64,000 nucleotides of DNA from JANMZR01 sp040385875 (lineage in GTDB: Bacteria > Bacteroidota > Bacteroidia > Cytophagales > Spirosomataceae): contig JAZKGO010000126.1 of NCBI GenBank assembly GCA_040385875.1, positions 1-64,000 of the forward strand. The letters run 5' to 3'. The notes beneath the pieces are model-generated. The model made no database searches. It saw nothing but the letters and a program-made list of their open reading frames with translations, and had not been told where the DNA came from. The translations under genes and the position numbers were made by a program. This document shows, one piece after another, positions 7,657 to 16,200 of the stretch (position 1 is its first letter; the number at the start of each line of letters is the position of its first letter).

Positions 7657-8229
7657 ATGAAAAAAGCAACCTTAATTCTATCATTCATATTGGCCTCTTT
7701 TGCCTCATTTGCTCAATGGTCAATTGATAAAGGGCATACTAAATTTGCCTTTATCGCCGAACACCATGGTCTCTCGGAAGTGGATGGCTATTTTAAGAAA
7801 TTTGAAGGTAAAATTACCGCAGCGAAAGACGATCTTTCTGATGCGGTTTTTGAAATTAGTATTGAATCGGCGAGTTTGAATACGGATCTCGAAATGCGTG
7901 ACAATCACCTCAAAAGTGAGGATATGTTCAATGTGGAGAAGTTTCCAGCAATTACTTTTAAAAGTACTTCTTTCTCAAAAATTGCTGGCAATAAATACAA
8001 AATGGTGGGGGATATCACCATCAAAGGGGTGACCAAATCAATCTCGTTGGATGTAACCATGAATGGCCCAATGGCGCATCCAAATCCGCAAAACAAAATA
8101 CCTCAGTTGGGTATTAAAGCGCTTACAACTATCAAAAGAAGCGATTTTGGCATCGGCGGAAAACTGGCCACCATTATGGTAGGTGATGAAATAAGCATTC
8201 GAGCAACGGGAGAGTTTCAGAAAAAATAA
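7657..8229 (+). CDS. YceI-family exported lipocalin-like protein
   Basis: A 190-residue protein with a signal peptide at 1-19 (LILSFILASFASFAQ). The mature protein begins WSIDKGHTKFAF, the typical first strand of the YceI beta-barrel. It continues with 'FEISIESASLNTDLEMRDNHLKSEDMFNVEKFPAITFKS', the strongest family signature, and 'GVTKSISLDV' near the C-terminus. YceI proteins bind long polyprenyl or fatty-acyl molecules in the periplasm, and some are induced by stress. The gene lies 24 bases after the FAH-fusion gene and is likely cotranscribed. A 28-base perfect palindrome at 8261 probably ends the transcript. Confidence 0.92.
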   Translation: MKKATLILSFILASFASFAQWSIDKGHTKFAFIAEHHGLSEVDGYFKKFEGKITAAKDDLSDAVFEISIESASLNTDLEMRDNHLKSEDMFNVEKFPAITFKSTSFSKIAGNKYKMVGDITIKGVTKSISLDVTMNGPMAHPNPQNKIPQLGIKALTTIKRSDFGIGGKLATIMVGDEISIRATGEFQKK

Positions 8230-8260
8230 AGTTCAATGGTCATTCTTTCCCAATGCTTTC

Positions 8261-8288
8261 CTCAGTAGTTTTTCGAAAAACTACTGAG
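8261..8288. terminator. 28-base perfect palindrome after yceI-like gene
   Basis: CTCAGTAGTTTTT and its exact complement meet with no unpaired loop, forming a 28-base palindrome. It lies 32 bases after the YceI stop. It lacks a T run beyond the stem but has five T inside it, and it separates the two-gene unit from the crotonase gene. Confidence 0.5.
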
Positions 8289-8387
8289 ATACTATTATCC
8301 AACCTACTATTTCTTATCATTCAATTATGGTAATTGAGAGAAAATTTAACAACTTTGTAGGATTAATAATTTTAAATTACTTTAAAA

Positions 8388-9173
8388 GTGCTTCTCATAA
8401 ATAATCTGCCAGATTCTATTCAAATTGACCTAAAAGAGGAAATTCTTTTGGTGAAAATCAACCGCCCGGCTAAACGAAATGCAATAAACGACGAACTTAT
8501 TTTAGGCATTGAGCAAGTTTTTTCAAATATTCCTGAAGGAGTAAAATGTGCCATTATTTATGGTGAAGGGTCACATTTCAGTGCAGGTTTGGACCTTTCT
8601 GAGTTGAAAGAAAGAACTACCGTGGAGGCATTGCACCATTCCAGAATGTGGCATAGGGCTTTGGAAAAAGTGCAGTTTGGAATCGTACCAGTCATAGCTG
8701 TTTTACATGGAGCCTGCGTGGGAGGTGGATTAGAAATTGCCTCCGCTTGTCATATCAGAGTAGCCGAACCTAGTACTTTCTATGCTTTACCGGAAGGCCA
8801 AAGAGGGATTTTTGTGGGGGGAGGAGCTTCCGTTCGTTTGCCAAAATTAATCGGCATGGCTCGAATGACTGACATGATGCTGACTGGCAGGGTAATCACT
8901 GCTGAGGAAGGTTTACAAATGGGCCTTTCCCAATACTTGGTAGCCGATGGCTTGGGATTGGAAAAGGGATTGGAATTAGCCAAAAAAATTGCTCAAAACG
9001 CTGGAATGACTAATTATGCACTCATGCATGTACTGCCAAGAATTGTAGATTCAGGACAATCGGAAGGCTTGATGATGGAATCGTTAATTGCCACTATTGC
9101 TTCTACCTCCACCGAAGCTCAAAAAAGATTGCAAGATTTTTTGGAAGGAAGAGCTAAAAAGGTAGGAGAATAG
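8388..9173 (+). CDS. Crotonase/enoyl-CoA hydratase-family protein
   Basis: A 261-residue protein with the crotonase signature. The oxyanion-hole segments are 'HFSAGLDLSEL' (residues 63-73) and 'GACVGGGLEIA' (108-118). Both catalytic Glu of canonical hydratases appear to be kept: Glu116 in GGGLE and Glu136 in 'LPEGQRG'. The start is a GTG at 8388, because no in-frame ATG exists near the N-terminus. The C-terminal part resembles crotonases encoded beside feruloyl-CoA synthetases, and such a ligase gene lies 200 bases downstream. The likely reaction is hydration of a cinnamoyl-CoA-type thioester, with possible retro-aldol lyase activity. This assignment is inferred from context. Confidence 0.85.
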   Translation: MLLINNLPDSIQIDLKEEILLVKINRPAKRNAINDELILGIEQVFSNIPEGVKCAIIYGEGSHFSAGLDLSELKERTTVEALHHSRMWHRALEKVQFGIVPVIAVLHGACVGGGLEIASACHIRVAEPSTFYALPEGQRGIFVGGGASVRLPKLIGMARMTDMMLTGRVITAEEGLQMGLSQYLVADGLGLEKGLELAKKIAQNAGMTNYALMHVLPRIVDSGQSEGLMMESLIATIASTSTEAQKRLQDFLEGRAKKVGE

Positions 9174-9377
9174 ATTAATGGTGAATGATGAATTACAATG
9201 TAGTCTAAAGCCTCATACAATTGACAAATGAGTTAATTGATTTTTACAAGCTTTTTGTCAATTGTTAGCAGGATTCTGTGAACGAAAGATTTTAAATTTT
9301 TGTAAAAAAATAAAACAAATTTGTTTTTAGAATAGCTATGATAAAGATTTTAGTTTTTGCCTCTGCTTTGATTAAAT

Positions 9378-11171
9378 ATGATGAATAAAAATACGCTTTT
9401 TGGCCCCGTTGAAACACTAAAATCAATTCAATCGGATGGCTCTATTTTAATCAATTTAGCGCAGCCTTTGTTTGATTTTCCAGAAAAATTAACTGAGAAA
9501 TTGGTTTACTGGGCAAAGGAAAGACCCAATCGCACTTTTATTGCAAGAAGAAAATCTGCCATTGGAGATTGGGAAGTTTTAACTTATGCCGAAACGCTGC
9601 AAAAGGTCGAAAGTATTTCTCAATATCTTCTCAATCAGGATTTTACCAGCGAGCAGACCATCGTTATTTTATCTGAAAATAGCCTTGAGCACGCACTTTT
9701 AGCATTAGCAGCACTTCACGTAGGGATTCCGTACACAGCAATCTCGCCTCCTTATTCTTTGGTTTCTGATGATTTTGGAAAATTAAAACACTGTATTGAA
9801 TTGATGAACCCTCAACTCATTTTTGCACAAAATGGGAAGGTATATGAAAAAGCGTTAGCGCTGGCCAAAACAATTTTTCCTGACGCTAAAATTGTTACAG
9901 TCGAAAATGGGAATGGCACTAATTTTTTGGATTTAGTAGGGACACCCTCAACGGACGAGGTAGCTCAAGCATTTGAAAAAGTAAATGCGGATACTATTGC
10001 CAAAATTCTATTTACTTCTGGCTCAACAGGATTACCCAAAGGAGTAATGCACTCTCAACGAATGATGTGTGCCAACCTTCAGCAAATCACCCAGGTATTT
10101 CAATTTATGGAAACGACGCCACCCGTTTTTGTGGATTGGCTACCATGGAATCATACTTTTGGTGGAAATCATAATTTTGGAATGACCCTTTACAATGGAG
10201 GCTCGCTTTATATTGATGATGGGAAACCCACATCTAAAGGGATAGAAACAACGATTCAAAACTTGAGAGAAATTTCGCCAACGGCCTATTTCAATGTGCC
10301 CAAAGGTTTTGAAATGATCATTCCTTATCTGGAACAGGAGCCTGAATTGCGGAGTACTTTTTTCAAAAACTTGCACTTTTATTTCTATGCAGGTGCGAGC
10401 TTAGCCCAACCTATTTGGAATCGATTGGAGCAATTGGCTGAGGAGACTATTGGCAAAAAAATACCGATTATTACAGGTTTAGGATGTACAGAATCAGGGC
10501 CTTCAGCTATGTTTGCCACTTGGGAAGGGGGCTTTTCAGGATTGCTAGGGGTGCCAGTGGCGGGTATGGAGGTAAAATTGGTGCCTGATGGAGACAAGCT
10601 AGAAGCACGCTATAAAGCACCCAATGTCACCCCAGGTTATTGGAGAAACCCAGATGCTACTGCTCAGGCTTTTGATGAAGCTGGTTATTATAAAACTGGT
10701 GATGCTGTAAAGTTTTTGGACGAAAATGATCCTACAAAAGGTTTGGTTTTTGATGGTCGCATAGCAGAAGATTTTAAACTTTCAACCGGTACTTGGGTGA
10801 ATGTGGGAGTATTAAAAGGCAAAGTGTTATCAGCAGGATCACCCATTGTGCAGGATGTGGTAGTGGCCGGACTCGACAGAGAATACATTGGCGCTATATT
10901 ATTTCTCAATGCTGATGCTTGCCGTAATTTAATTGGGGAAAACTTAGAGAATAAAGAGGCATTTTTGCATGAAAAAGTAGCAGCTTTTATTGAAGAAACA
11001 TTTCAAAAATTAAATAAACAGGCCACAGGAAGCTCCACCAGAATCCATAAAACAGTGATTGCCCTGGAACCTCCATCTATTGATTTGGGAGAAATTACGG
11101 ATAAAGGATCCTTAAACCAAAGAGCGGTACTAAAGTATCGTGCTGATTTAGTTGAAAAAATATACAGTTAA
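9378..11171 (+). CDS. Feruloyl-CoA synthetase-like AMP-dependent acid:CoA ligase
   Basis: A 597-residue ANL-superfamily ligase. The A3 phosphate-binding motif 'FTSGSTGLPKG' is near residue 212, A5 'GLGCTESGP' near 370, A7 'YKTGD' near 437, A8 'FDGRIAEDFKLSTG' near 458, and the catalytic A10 lysine lies in 'TDKGSLNQ' near 577. 'LSENSLEHALLALAALHVG' in the N-terminal half is typical of feruloyl-CoA synthetases, which activate ferulate, coumarate or caffeate with ATP and CoA. It precedes a short-chain dehydrogenase by one base and follows the crotonase gene, consistent with a phenylpropanoid side-chain degradation route. Two adjacent in-frame ATGs (9378 and 9381) are possible starts. Substrate identity is inferred. 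Confidence 0.85.
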   Translation: MMNKNTLFGPVETLKSIQSDGSILINLAQPLFDFPEKLTEKLVYWAKERPNRTFIARRKSAIGDWEVLTYAETLQKVESISQYLLNQDFTSEQTIVILSENSLEHALLALAALHVGIPYTAISPPYSLVSDDFGKLKHCIELMNPQLIFAQNGKVYEKALALAKTIFPDAKIVTVENGNGTNFLDLVGTPSTDEVAQAFEKVNADTIAKILFTSGSTGLPKGVMHSQRMMCANLQQITQVFQFMETTPPVFVDWLPWNHTFGGNHNFGMTLYNGGSLYIDDGKPTSKGIETTIQNLREISPTAYFNVPKGFEMIIPYLEQEPELRSTFFKNLHFYFYAGASLAQPIWNRLEQLAEETIGKKIPIITGLGCTESGPSAMFATWEGGFSGLLGVPVAGMEVKLVPDGDKLEARYKAPNVTPGYWRNPDATAQAFDEAGYYKTGDAVKFLDENDPTKGLVFDGRIAEDFKLSTGTWVNVGVLKGKVLSAGSPIVQDVVVAGLDREYIGAILFLNADACRNLIGENLENKEAFLHEKVAAFIEETFQKLNKQATGSSTRIHKTVIALEPPSIDLGEITDKGSLNQRAVLKYRADLVEKIYS

Positions 11172-11172
11172 A

Positions 11173-11940
11173 ATGGAAATACTTAACAAAACATTTATTG
11201 TAACCGGGGCAGCCTCTGGATTAGGTTATGCTACTGCCGAAATGATTATCAATAGTGGAGGCAATGCAGCACTTTTGGATATCAATGAAGTGGCCGGCTC
11301 TCAAGCAGAAAAAACTTTTGGCGAACGAGCCAAGTTTATTGCAACCGATGTTTCATCTGAGCCGTCGGTTGTAAATGCAGTTGAGCAAACACTTGCCATT
11401 TTTGGCAGTATTGATGGGCTGATTAATTGTGCAGGTATCGGCCCAGCCAAAAGAGTGGTGGGTAAAGAGGGGCCTCATTCCTTGGATTTTTTCTCAAAAG
11501 TGATACAAATTAATTTGGTTGGCACATTCAATACGATTCGTTTAGTGGCCAATACTATGCAAAATAATGAACCAAAAGAAAGTGGAGAAAGAGGAGTCAT
11601 TATCAACACCGCTTCAGTGGCAGCTTTCGACGGGCAAGTTGGTCAGGCTGCTTATTCCGCCTCTAAAGGGGGCATTGTGGCTATGACTTTACCGATTGCT
11701 CGTGAGTTCGCACGAATGGGAATTAGGGTAATGGCCATTGCTCCTGGTATTTTTGAAACCCCCTTGCTGGCCTCCATGCCACAGGAGGCGCAAGATTCGC
11801 TTGGGCAACAAGTCCCATTTCCTTCCCGACTTGGGCGACCTTCAGAATTTGCCTTCCTGGTAAAGCAAATCATTGAAAATCAGATGCTTAATGGTGAAGT
11901 TATCCGATTAGATGGCGCTATTAGAATGAATGCGAAATAG
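11173..11940 (+). CDS. Short-chain dehydrogenase (HSD10-like 3-hydroxyacyl-CoA dehydrogenase)
   Basis: A 255-residue classical SDR. The cofactor motif 'VTGAASGLG' lies near residues 9-17, 'NCAG' near residue 90, the catalytic Ser in 'INTASVAAFDG' and YxxxK in 'AYSASKGG' follow in normal order. 'GIRVMAIAPGIFETPLL' and the acidic strand 2 favour NAD. Overall it is closest in style to HSD17B10/3-hydroxyacyl-CoA dehydrogenases. The ATG at 11173 is chosen because it follows the ligase stop by one base, a coupled arrangement. Earlier frame-open codons overlap the ligase. In the proposed pathway it would oxidise the 3-hydroxyacyl-CoA made by the crotonase. No thiolase is seen in the window. Confidence 0.85.
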   Translation: MEILNKTFIVTGAASGLGYATAEMIINSGGNAALLDINEVAGSQAEKTFGERAKFIATDVSSEPSVVNAVEQTLAIFGSIDGLINCAGIGPAKRVVGKEGPHSLDFFSKVIQINLVGTFNTIRLVANTMQNNEPKESGERGVIINTASVAAFDGQVGQAAYSASKGGIVAMTLPIAREFARMGIRVMAIAPGIFETPLLASMPQEAQDSLGQQVPFPSRLGRPSEFAFLVKQIIENQMLNGEVIRLDGAIRMNAK

Positions 11941-11947
11941 TTTTAAA

Positions 11948-12052
11948 TTAAGGGAACTTCTATAAACTCGAATTCCAATAATCATTTCTCCTTTTGGAGA
12001 AACAGGAATGAGGTTTTAAGGAAATCATGAGGGTTTATAGAGGTTCCCTTAA
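11948..12052. repeat. MITE-like element, copy 1 (105 bp, terminal inverted repeats)
   Basis: The left end TTAAGGGAACTTCTATAAAC and the right end (as reverse complement TTAAGGGAACCTCTATAAAC) form terminal inverted repeats with one mismatch in 20. In between is GAATTCCAATAATC and a small hairpin TCTCCttttGGAGA. A related 119-base copy is at 56166-56284. The element fills the convergent gap between the SDR and the endonuclease III gene, ending three bases before the latter's stop codon, so it may also act as a two-way terminator. No transposase is encoded. The element family is not recognised. Confidence 0.7.
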
Positions 12053-12055
12053 AAA

Positions 12056-12718
12056 TTAGCCAATTAAATTTTGATAATAGGCACAATCATTTTTAAGGAT
12101 ACAAGCCTCATGGTTAGGATAGCTTGGACGGCAAGTTTCACGTCCATGAAATGACAAAGCCATGCCCACTTCACCCCAATCTGAAGGGGAAATCACCTCC
12201 ATAATTTGTTTTTCTATCTTTTTTGGATCCTCACCGACGGCAATACCTAATCGTGGGGCCACCCTAACCACATGTAGATCTACAATGATTCCTTCTGCTT
12301 TTTTTCCTGATTCTCGCAGAATTACATTGGCTGACTTTCTACCTAAGCCAGGCAAGGCAGTTAAGCCCTCCATCGTTAAGGGAATATTTGCATCATTTTT
12401 AATCGTTTGTGACAAAGCCAACAGCCATTTTATTTTGTTGCCAAAGTTTCTAATCTTACTCACAAACGGAGTAAGTGTGTCTGCCGAAGCATAAGAAAGT
12501 GCCTCCATGTCAGGGAATTCATTGAATAGGGCAGGAGCCAAATTATTAATATTTTTATCAGAATCTTGAGCTGACAGTACCACCATCACCAATAACTGGT
12601 AAGTATTTTTATATTCCAAAGGATGTGGTTTGCCTTTATACTTTTCTATCAAAGGTGTAAGTATTTTTTGCCAATCGGTTTCAGAAAATAAGGGTTGTTG
12701 TTCTTCTTTTTTTGCCAT
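12056..12718 (-). CDS. Endonuclease III-family DNA glycosylase with an altered Fe-S motif
   Basis: A 220-residue HhH-GPD DNA glycosylase. The helix-hairpin-helix 'LPGLGRKSANVIL' contains the lysine equivalent to catalytic Lys120 of E. coli Nth, and 'VDLHVVRV' contains the Asp equivalent to Asp138. The enzyme would cut at oxidised pyrimidines and abasic sites. In E. coli the C-terminal iron-sulfur loop reads C-X6-C-X2-C-X5-C. Here it is Cys196-X6-His203-X2-Cys206-X5-Cys212, with His replacing the second cysteine. The codon for His203 is at 12110-12112. Cluster binding could persist with a His ligand or be lost. The N-terminus is slightly longer than in E. coli Nth, as is usual in Bacteroidota. 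Confidence 0.85.
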   Translation of the reverse strand: MAKKEEQQPLFSETDWQKILTPLIEKYKGKPHPLEYKNTYQLLVMVVLSAQDSDKNINNLAPALFNEFPDMEALSYASADTLTPFVSKIRNFGNKIKWLLALSQTIKNDANIPLTMEGLTALPGLGRKSANVILRESGKKAEGIIVDLHVVRVAPRLGIAVGEDPKKIEKQIMEVISPSDWGEVGMALSFHGRETCRPSYPNHEACILKNDCAYYQNLIG

Positions 12719-12832
12719 GATTTAAAAATATATTTTACAAAATAAATGTTTTTTTTAAGATTGCTAAATGGTTTCACCTCAGTCAATTTTGAGAGAATTT
12801 AGGTTCTTAATCAGCTTCTATTCAATGAAATT

Positions 12833-14419
12833 CTATTTCCCCCCTTTCACACCTGGCTGAAACAATTCGAAATTCTCTTTCTTTTTGGCATCAGCTACAA
12901 TGTTTTTCACCTCCGAAAGTAGTTTTTTAGCATCATAAATGATTCCATCTTTCACCGTATATTTTACGCCTCCAACTCGCACTACTTCGTTGGCTTCGGT
13001 CACTTTAATGGCGCCAGTTCCATATAGAACCTTTAAATTTTGCAATGGGTTTTCTTCTAAAATTACGAAATCGGCTTTTTTGCCCACTTCGACAGAACCA
13101 ATTTCTTTTTCCATACCGAGGGCTTCCGCTCCCTTTAAAGTGGCCGCTCTGATTACCTCAAGTGGATGAAAGCCAGCCTCTTGGAGCAGTTCTAGCTCCC
13201 GGATATAACCAAAGCCATAGGTCTGAAAAATGAAGCCATTGTCCGACCCAGCCGTTACTCTACCTCCCCGATTTTTATATTCATTTACAAAAGTCATCCA
13301 AAGGCGGTAGTTTTCTTTCCACTGAATTTCTTGCTCAGTACCCCAATTGAGCCAATAAGACCCATGCGAAATACGACTTGGTTGGTAAAATTGCCAAAGC
13401 TTTGGAAGTGTATATTCCTCATGCCACTCGGCAGTACGGGCCCGCATCAAATCTCTATTGGCATCATAAATATTTAAAGTCGGATCTAAAGTGAAGTCTA
13501 ACTTTATCAAATCGTTCATCACTTTATTCCATTTTTCTGAATAGGGTTTTGCGGCTTGCTTCCAAAGCTTGCCAGCCTCTTCAAACCTATTTTGTTCATT
13601 GGCATAAAGGTAATCCGAAGGATAATTTTGTACCGTTCCGTTTTCAAACATGGCCTCAGGCAATCCATACCAATGTTCCATCGTAGTGAGCCCCGCCTGA
13701 GCACTGTTCATCACATTCCAGCGAGCCACATCTAACTGTGCGTGGTGGCACATTGAGCGCAAACCCAATTCTTTATTTCTTTTCAAAGCAGCCTCCATGA
13801 TTTCAGGTTTGGCACCAAAAAACTTAATGCCCGATGCCCCATTTTTGGCATTTTCCTCCACCCAATTGATGGCTTGTGCTACTGTATTGATTTCCTCTTT
13901 AGCACCCATTCCAAAGGCAACATATGGCACTATTCGGGGGGCAGTAATTTCGTTTTTGGCTGATTTGTCTTTTGCATCCAAAGTCCACTCCAATCCATTG
14001 CCGCTATAGGGCTCACGAATGGTGGTGATGCCATGAGCCATCCACAATTTAAATACATATTCAGCTGGGGTTCCTTGACTTTTACCTCCAATATGACCAT
14101 GCATATCGATAAAGCCGGGTAGTAAAAACTGACCAGTGCAATCTAATATTTTATCATCTTTTCCAGCTTTAGGTCGGCTTTCCTCTTTAATAGGTACTCC
14201 TGGGTAACCAACCGTTTTTATCTGGATAATTTTATTGTTTTCAACCACAATATCTACAGGTCCTTGTGGAGGCGATCCAGTGCCGTCAATCATTGTCACA
14301 CCTCTGATAATCAATCGATTATAGGGACCCATTCCCTCTTTTTTGAGGGGTGCTTTTTCTATCTGACCCATCATAAAATGAGTCGCTAAAAGCAAAATTG
14401 GTAAAATTTTATATTGCAT
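12833..14419 (-). CDS. Secreted metal-dependent amidohydrolase
   Basis: A 528-residue protein from the ATG at 14419, which begins a clear signal peptide (MQYKILPILLLATHFMMGQ). An upstream in-frame ATG adds 25 residues that spoil the signal, so it is rejected. The amidohydrolase hallmarks are the strand 1 metal motif 'GFIDMHGH' (His107 and His109), later 'MCHHAQLD' and 'TTMEHW', and the Asp in 'GSDNGF'. The C-terminal 'GSVEVGKKADFVILEENPL' is the usual composite sheet of imidazolonepropionase-like exported amidohydrolases. Substrate is not predictable; related enzymes act on cyclic imidazole or dipeptide bonds. It is transcribed divergently from the bestrophin gene, about 95 bases away. Confidence 0.87.
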   Translation of the reverse strand: MQYKILPILLLATHFMMGQIEKAPLKKEGMGPYNRLIIRGVTMIDGTGSPPQGPVDIVVENNKIIQIKTVGYPGVPIKEESRPKAGKDDKILDCTGQFLLPGFIDMHGHIGGKSQGTPAEYVFKLWMAHGITTIREPYSGNGLEWTLDAKDKSAKNEITAPRIVPYVAFGMGAKEEINTVAQAINWVEENAKNGASGIKFFGAKPEIMEAALKRNKELGLRSMCHHAQLDVARWNVMNSAQAGLTTMEHWYGLPEAMFENGTVQNYPSDYLYANEQNRFEEAGKLWKQAAKPYSEKWNKVMNDLIKLDFTLDPTLNIYDANRDLMRARTAEWHEEYTLPKLWQFYQPSRISHGSYWLNWGTEQEIQWKENYRLWMTFVNEYKNRGGRVTAGSDNGFIFQTYGFGYIRELELLQEAGFHPLEVIRAATLKGAEALGMEKEIGSVEVGKKADFVILEENPLQNLKVLYGTGAIKVTEANEVVRVGGVKYTVKDGIIYDAKKLLSEVKNIVADAKKKENFELFQPGVKGGK

Positions 14420-14513
14420 TTTGTATGTTTTAGAATTTGAAAATAGGTAAAATAATTGAGAATTTTGTAATTTGCCATATAAATAATCATTCATTAGACA
14501 AACGAGTTCATTT

Positions 14514-15536
14514 ATGCATGTCGGTAAACGATTTTCTATTCAAGAAGTATTATTTTGGACCCGGAAAGATATTTACGATTTATTAGTCATCTCTTCTGTA
14601 CCGATTTTTTGTTTCAGAATGTTTGGTTGGCATTGGTTATCAATCCCATGGTTGCCAATTGCCCTTTTGGGTACTGCAGTGGCATTTGTGGTGGGTTTCA
14701 AAAACAATGCATCTTACGACCGCATGTGGGAAGGACGTAAGGCTTGGGGGGCCATCAACAATGCGTCAAGAAGCTGGGGTATTATGGTCAAAGATTTTAT
14801 TTCTACCAAACATGCTACAGATCAACTAGCTGATAGTGAATTATTTAATGAAAAAGTTAAACTGATTAACTATCATTTTGCTTGGCTTACAGCACTTCGA
14901 TATCAGCTACGTGAAGCCCGGGTTTGGGAGGCAATTTACCTCAAACATAATCAAGAATATAAAAATAAGTGGTTTAAAGTGGAGGAGCATCAACATAGCA
15001 TGAAGGAGGCACTCACGCAATATTTGAGTGATAAAGAAATGGAGGTTTTATTTACCAAATCCAACAAAGCAGCCCAGCTAATTGCCTGGCAGTCAGACAA
15101 TCTGAAGAAACTTTTAGACCGAGGGCTTATTGAGGACTTCCGGCACATGGAATTAGAGAAGATTTTAGTTGAATTTTATAATCAACAGGGAGTAAGTGAG
15201 CGCTTAAAAAACTCACCTTATCCAAGGCAATATGCCACACTAAACCTTTATTTTGTAAAAATATTTACCTTTTTGGTTCCTTTGGGAATGATTCAGGAAT
15301 TTGAAAAATTAGGGGGGGAAATGATTTGGTTGGCTATTCCTTTTAGTGCATTGGCAAGTTGGGTTTTTACGACTATGGAAAAAATAGGAGAGTCGACTGA
15401 AAGCCCGTTTGAGGGGAGTGCCAATGATATACCCATCACGGCAATTTCCACAAATATTGAAATCGATTTAAAAGAAATGTTTGGTCTGCCCAATATACCA
15501 AAACCAAAAACGGCTGAGAATAATATATTAGTTTAA
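14514..15536 (+). CDS. Bestrophin-family anion channel
   Basis: A 340-residue membrane protein of the bestrophin/UPF0187 family. The N-terminal 'FWTRKDIYDLL' is followed by two hydrophobic segments (about 22-65) that lead into 'VGFKNNASYDRMWEGRKAWGAINNASR', the family signature near 67-93. A long helical middle part and the C-terminal 'LVPLGMIQEFEKLGGEMIWLAIPFSALASWVFTTMEKIGESTESPF' complete the fold. Bacterial bestrophins form pentameric channels, and some eukaryotic members pass bicarbonate. Its stop lies 13 bases before a carbonic anhydrase gene, which supports a bicarbonate role. That is inference from gene context. Confidence 0.9.
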   Translation: MHVGKRFSIQEVLFWTRKDIYDLLVISSVPIFCFRMFGWHWLSIPWLPIALLGTAVAFVVGFKNNASYDRMWEGRKAWGAINNASRSWGIMVKDFISTKHATDQLADSELFNEKVKLINYHFAWLTALRYQLREARVWEAIYLKHNQEYKNKWFKVEEHQHSMKEALTQYLSDKEMEVLFTKSNKAAQLIAWQSDNLKKLLDRGLIEDFRHMELEKILVEFYNQQGVSERLKNSPYPRQYATLNLYFVKIFTFLVPLGMIQEFEKLGGEMIWLAIPFSALASWVFTTMEKIGESTESPFEGSANDIPITAISTNIEIDLKEMFGLPNIPKPKTAENNILV

Positions 15537-15549
15537 GATAATAAAAACG

Positions 15550-16173
15550 ATGTTTGAAAAAATATTTAAAAATAACGAAAATTGGATTGCTGAAAAGCTA
15601 GAAAAAGATCCTCAATATTTCCAAAATTTATCAAAAGGTCAACAGCCTGATTATTTGTATATCGGCTGCTCTGATAGCAGGGTATCTGCTGAGGAGCTGA
15701 TGGGGGTACATCCAGGTGAAGTGTTTGTTCATAGAAATATTGCCAATATGGTGATTAGTATTGACCTCAACGTGATGTCTGTTTTGAATTATGCCGTGAA
15801 CCATCTCAATGTAAAACACATTATTGTTTGCGGGCATTATGCCTGCGGAGGGGTAAAAGCGGCCATGAACTCATCTGATTTAGGAATTTTGAACCCTTGG
15901 TTGCGTAATATTCGGGATGTATACCGCTTACATAAATCGGAATTAAATAATATTTTTGATGATGAGGCTCGATACGACCGTTTAGTAGAACTCAATGTGC
16001 AAGAACAATGCATCAATCTGATTAAAACTGCCGCCGTTCAGAAAGCATTTAAAGAAAGAGGATTGCTGGTGCATGGTTGGGTTTTTAATATTCATACTGG
16101 AAAATTAATAGACCTCAAAATAGATTTCAATAAGATATTGTTGGATATTATGGAAATATATAGGTTAAAATAA
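15550..16173 (+). CDS. Beta-carbonic anhydrase
   Basis: A 207-residue beta-class carbonic anhydrase that interconverts CO2 and bicarbonate. The zinc ligands are Cys40 in 'IGCSDSR', His96 and Cys99 in 'VCGHYACGG', and the catalytic Asp42-Arg44 dyad is intact. No signal peptide is present, so the enzyme is cytosolic. It lies 13 bases after the bestrophin gene, and the two probably form one transcript. This pairing would couple an inner-membrane anion channel to a bicarbonate-producing or -consuming enzyme. The symbol 'can' is sometimes used for such genes but is not assigned. Confidence 0.93.
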   Translation: MFEKIFKNNENWIAEKLEKDPQYFQNLSKGQQPDYLYIGCSDSRVSAEELMGVHPGEVFVHRNIANMVISIDLNVMSVLNYAVNHLNVKHIIVCGHYACGGVKAAMNSSDLGILNPWLRNIRDVYRLHKSELNNIFDDEARYDRLVELNVQEQCINLIKTAAVQKAFKERGLLVHGWVFNIHTGKLIDLKIDFNKILLDIMEIYRLK

Positions 16174-16200
16174 GTTTGATTTTGATTGGAGAAAAGAAAA

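Noticed and set aside
8781..8983. Antisense frames over the crotonase and ligase genes
   Set aside because: They are by-products of the sense reading frames and have no start signal or family similarity.
14420..14494. A 25-residue N-terminal extension of the amidohydrolase
   Set aside because: It would place charged residues before a good signal peptide that starts at 14419.
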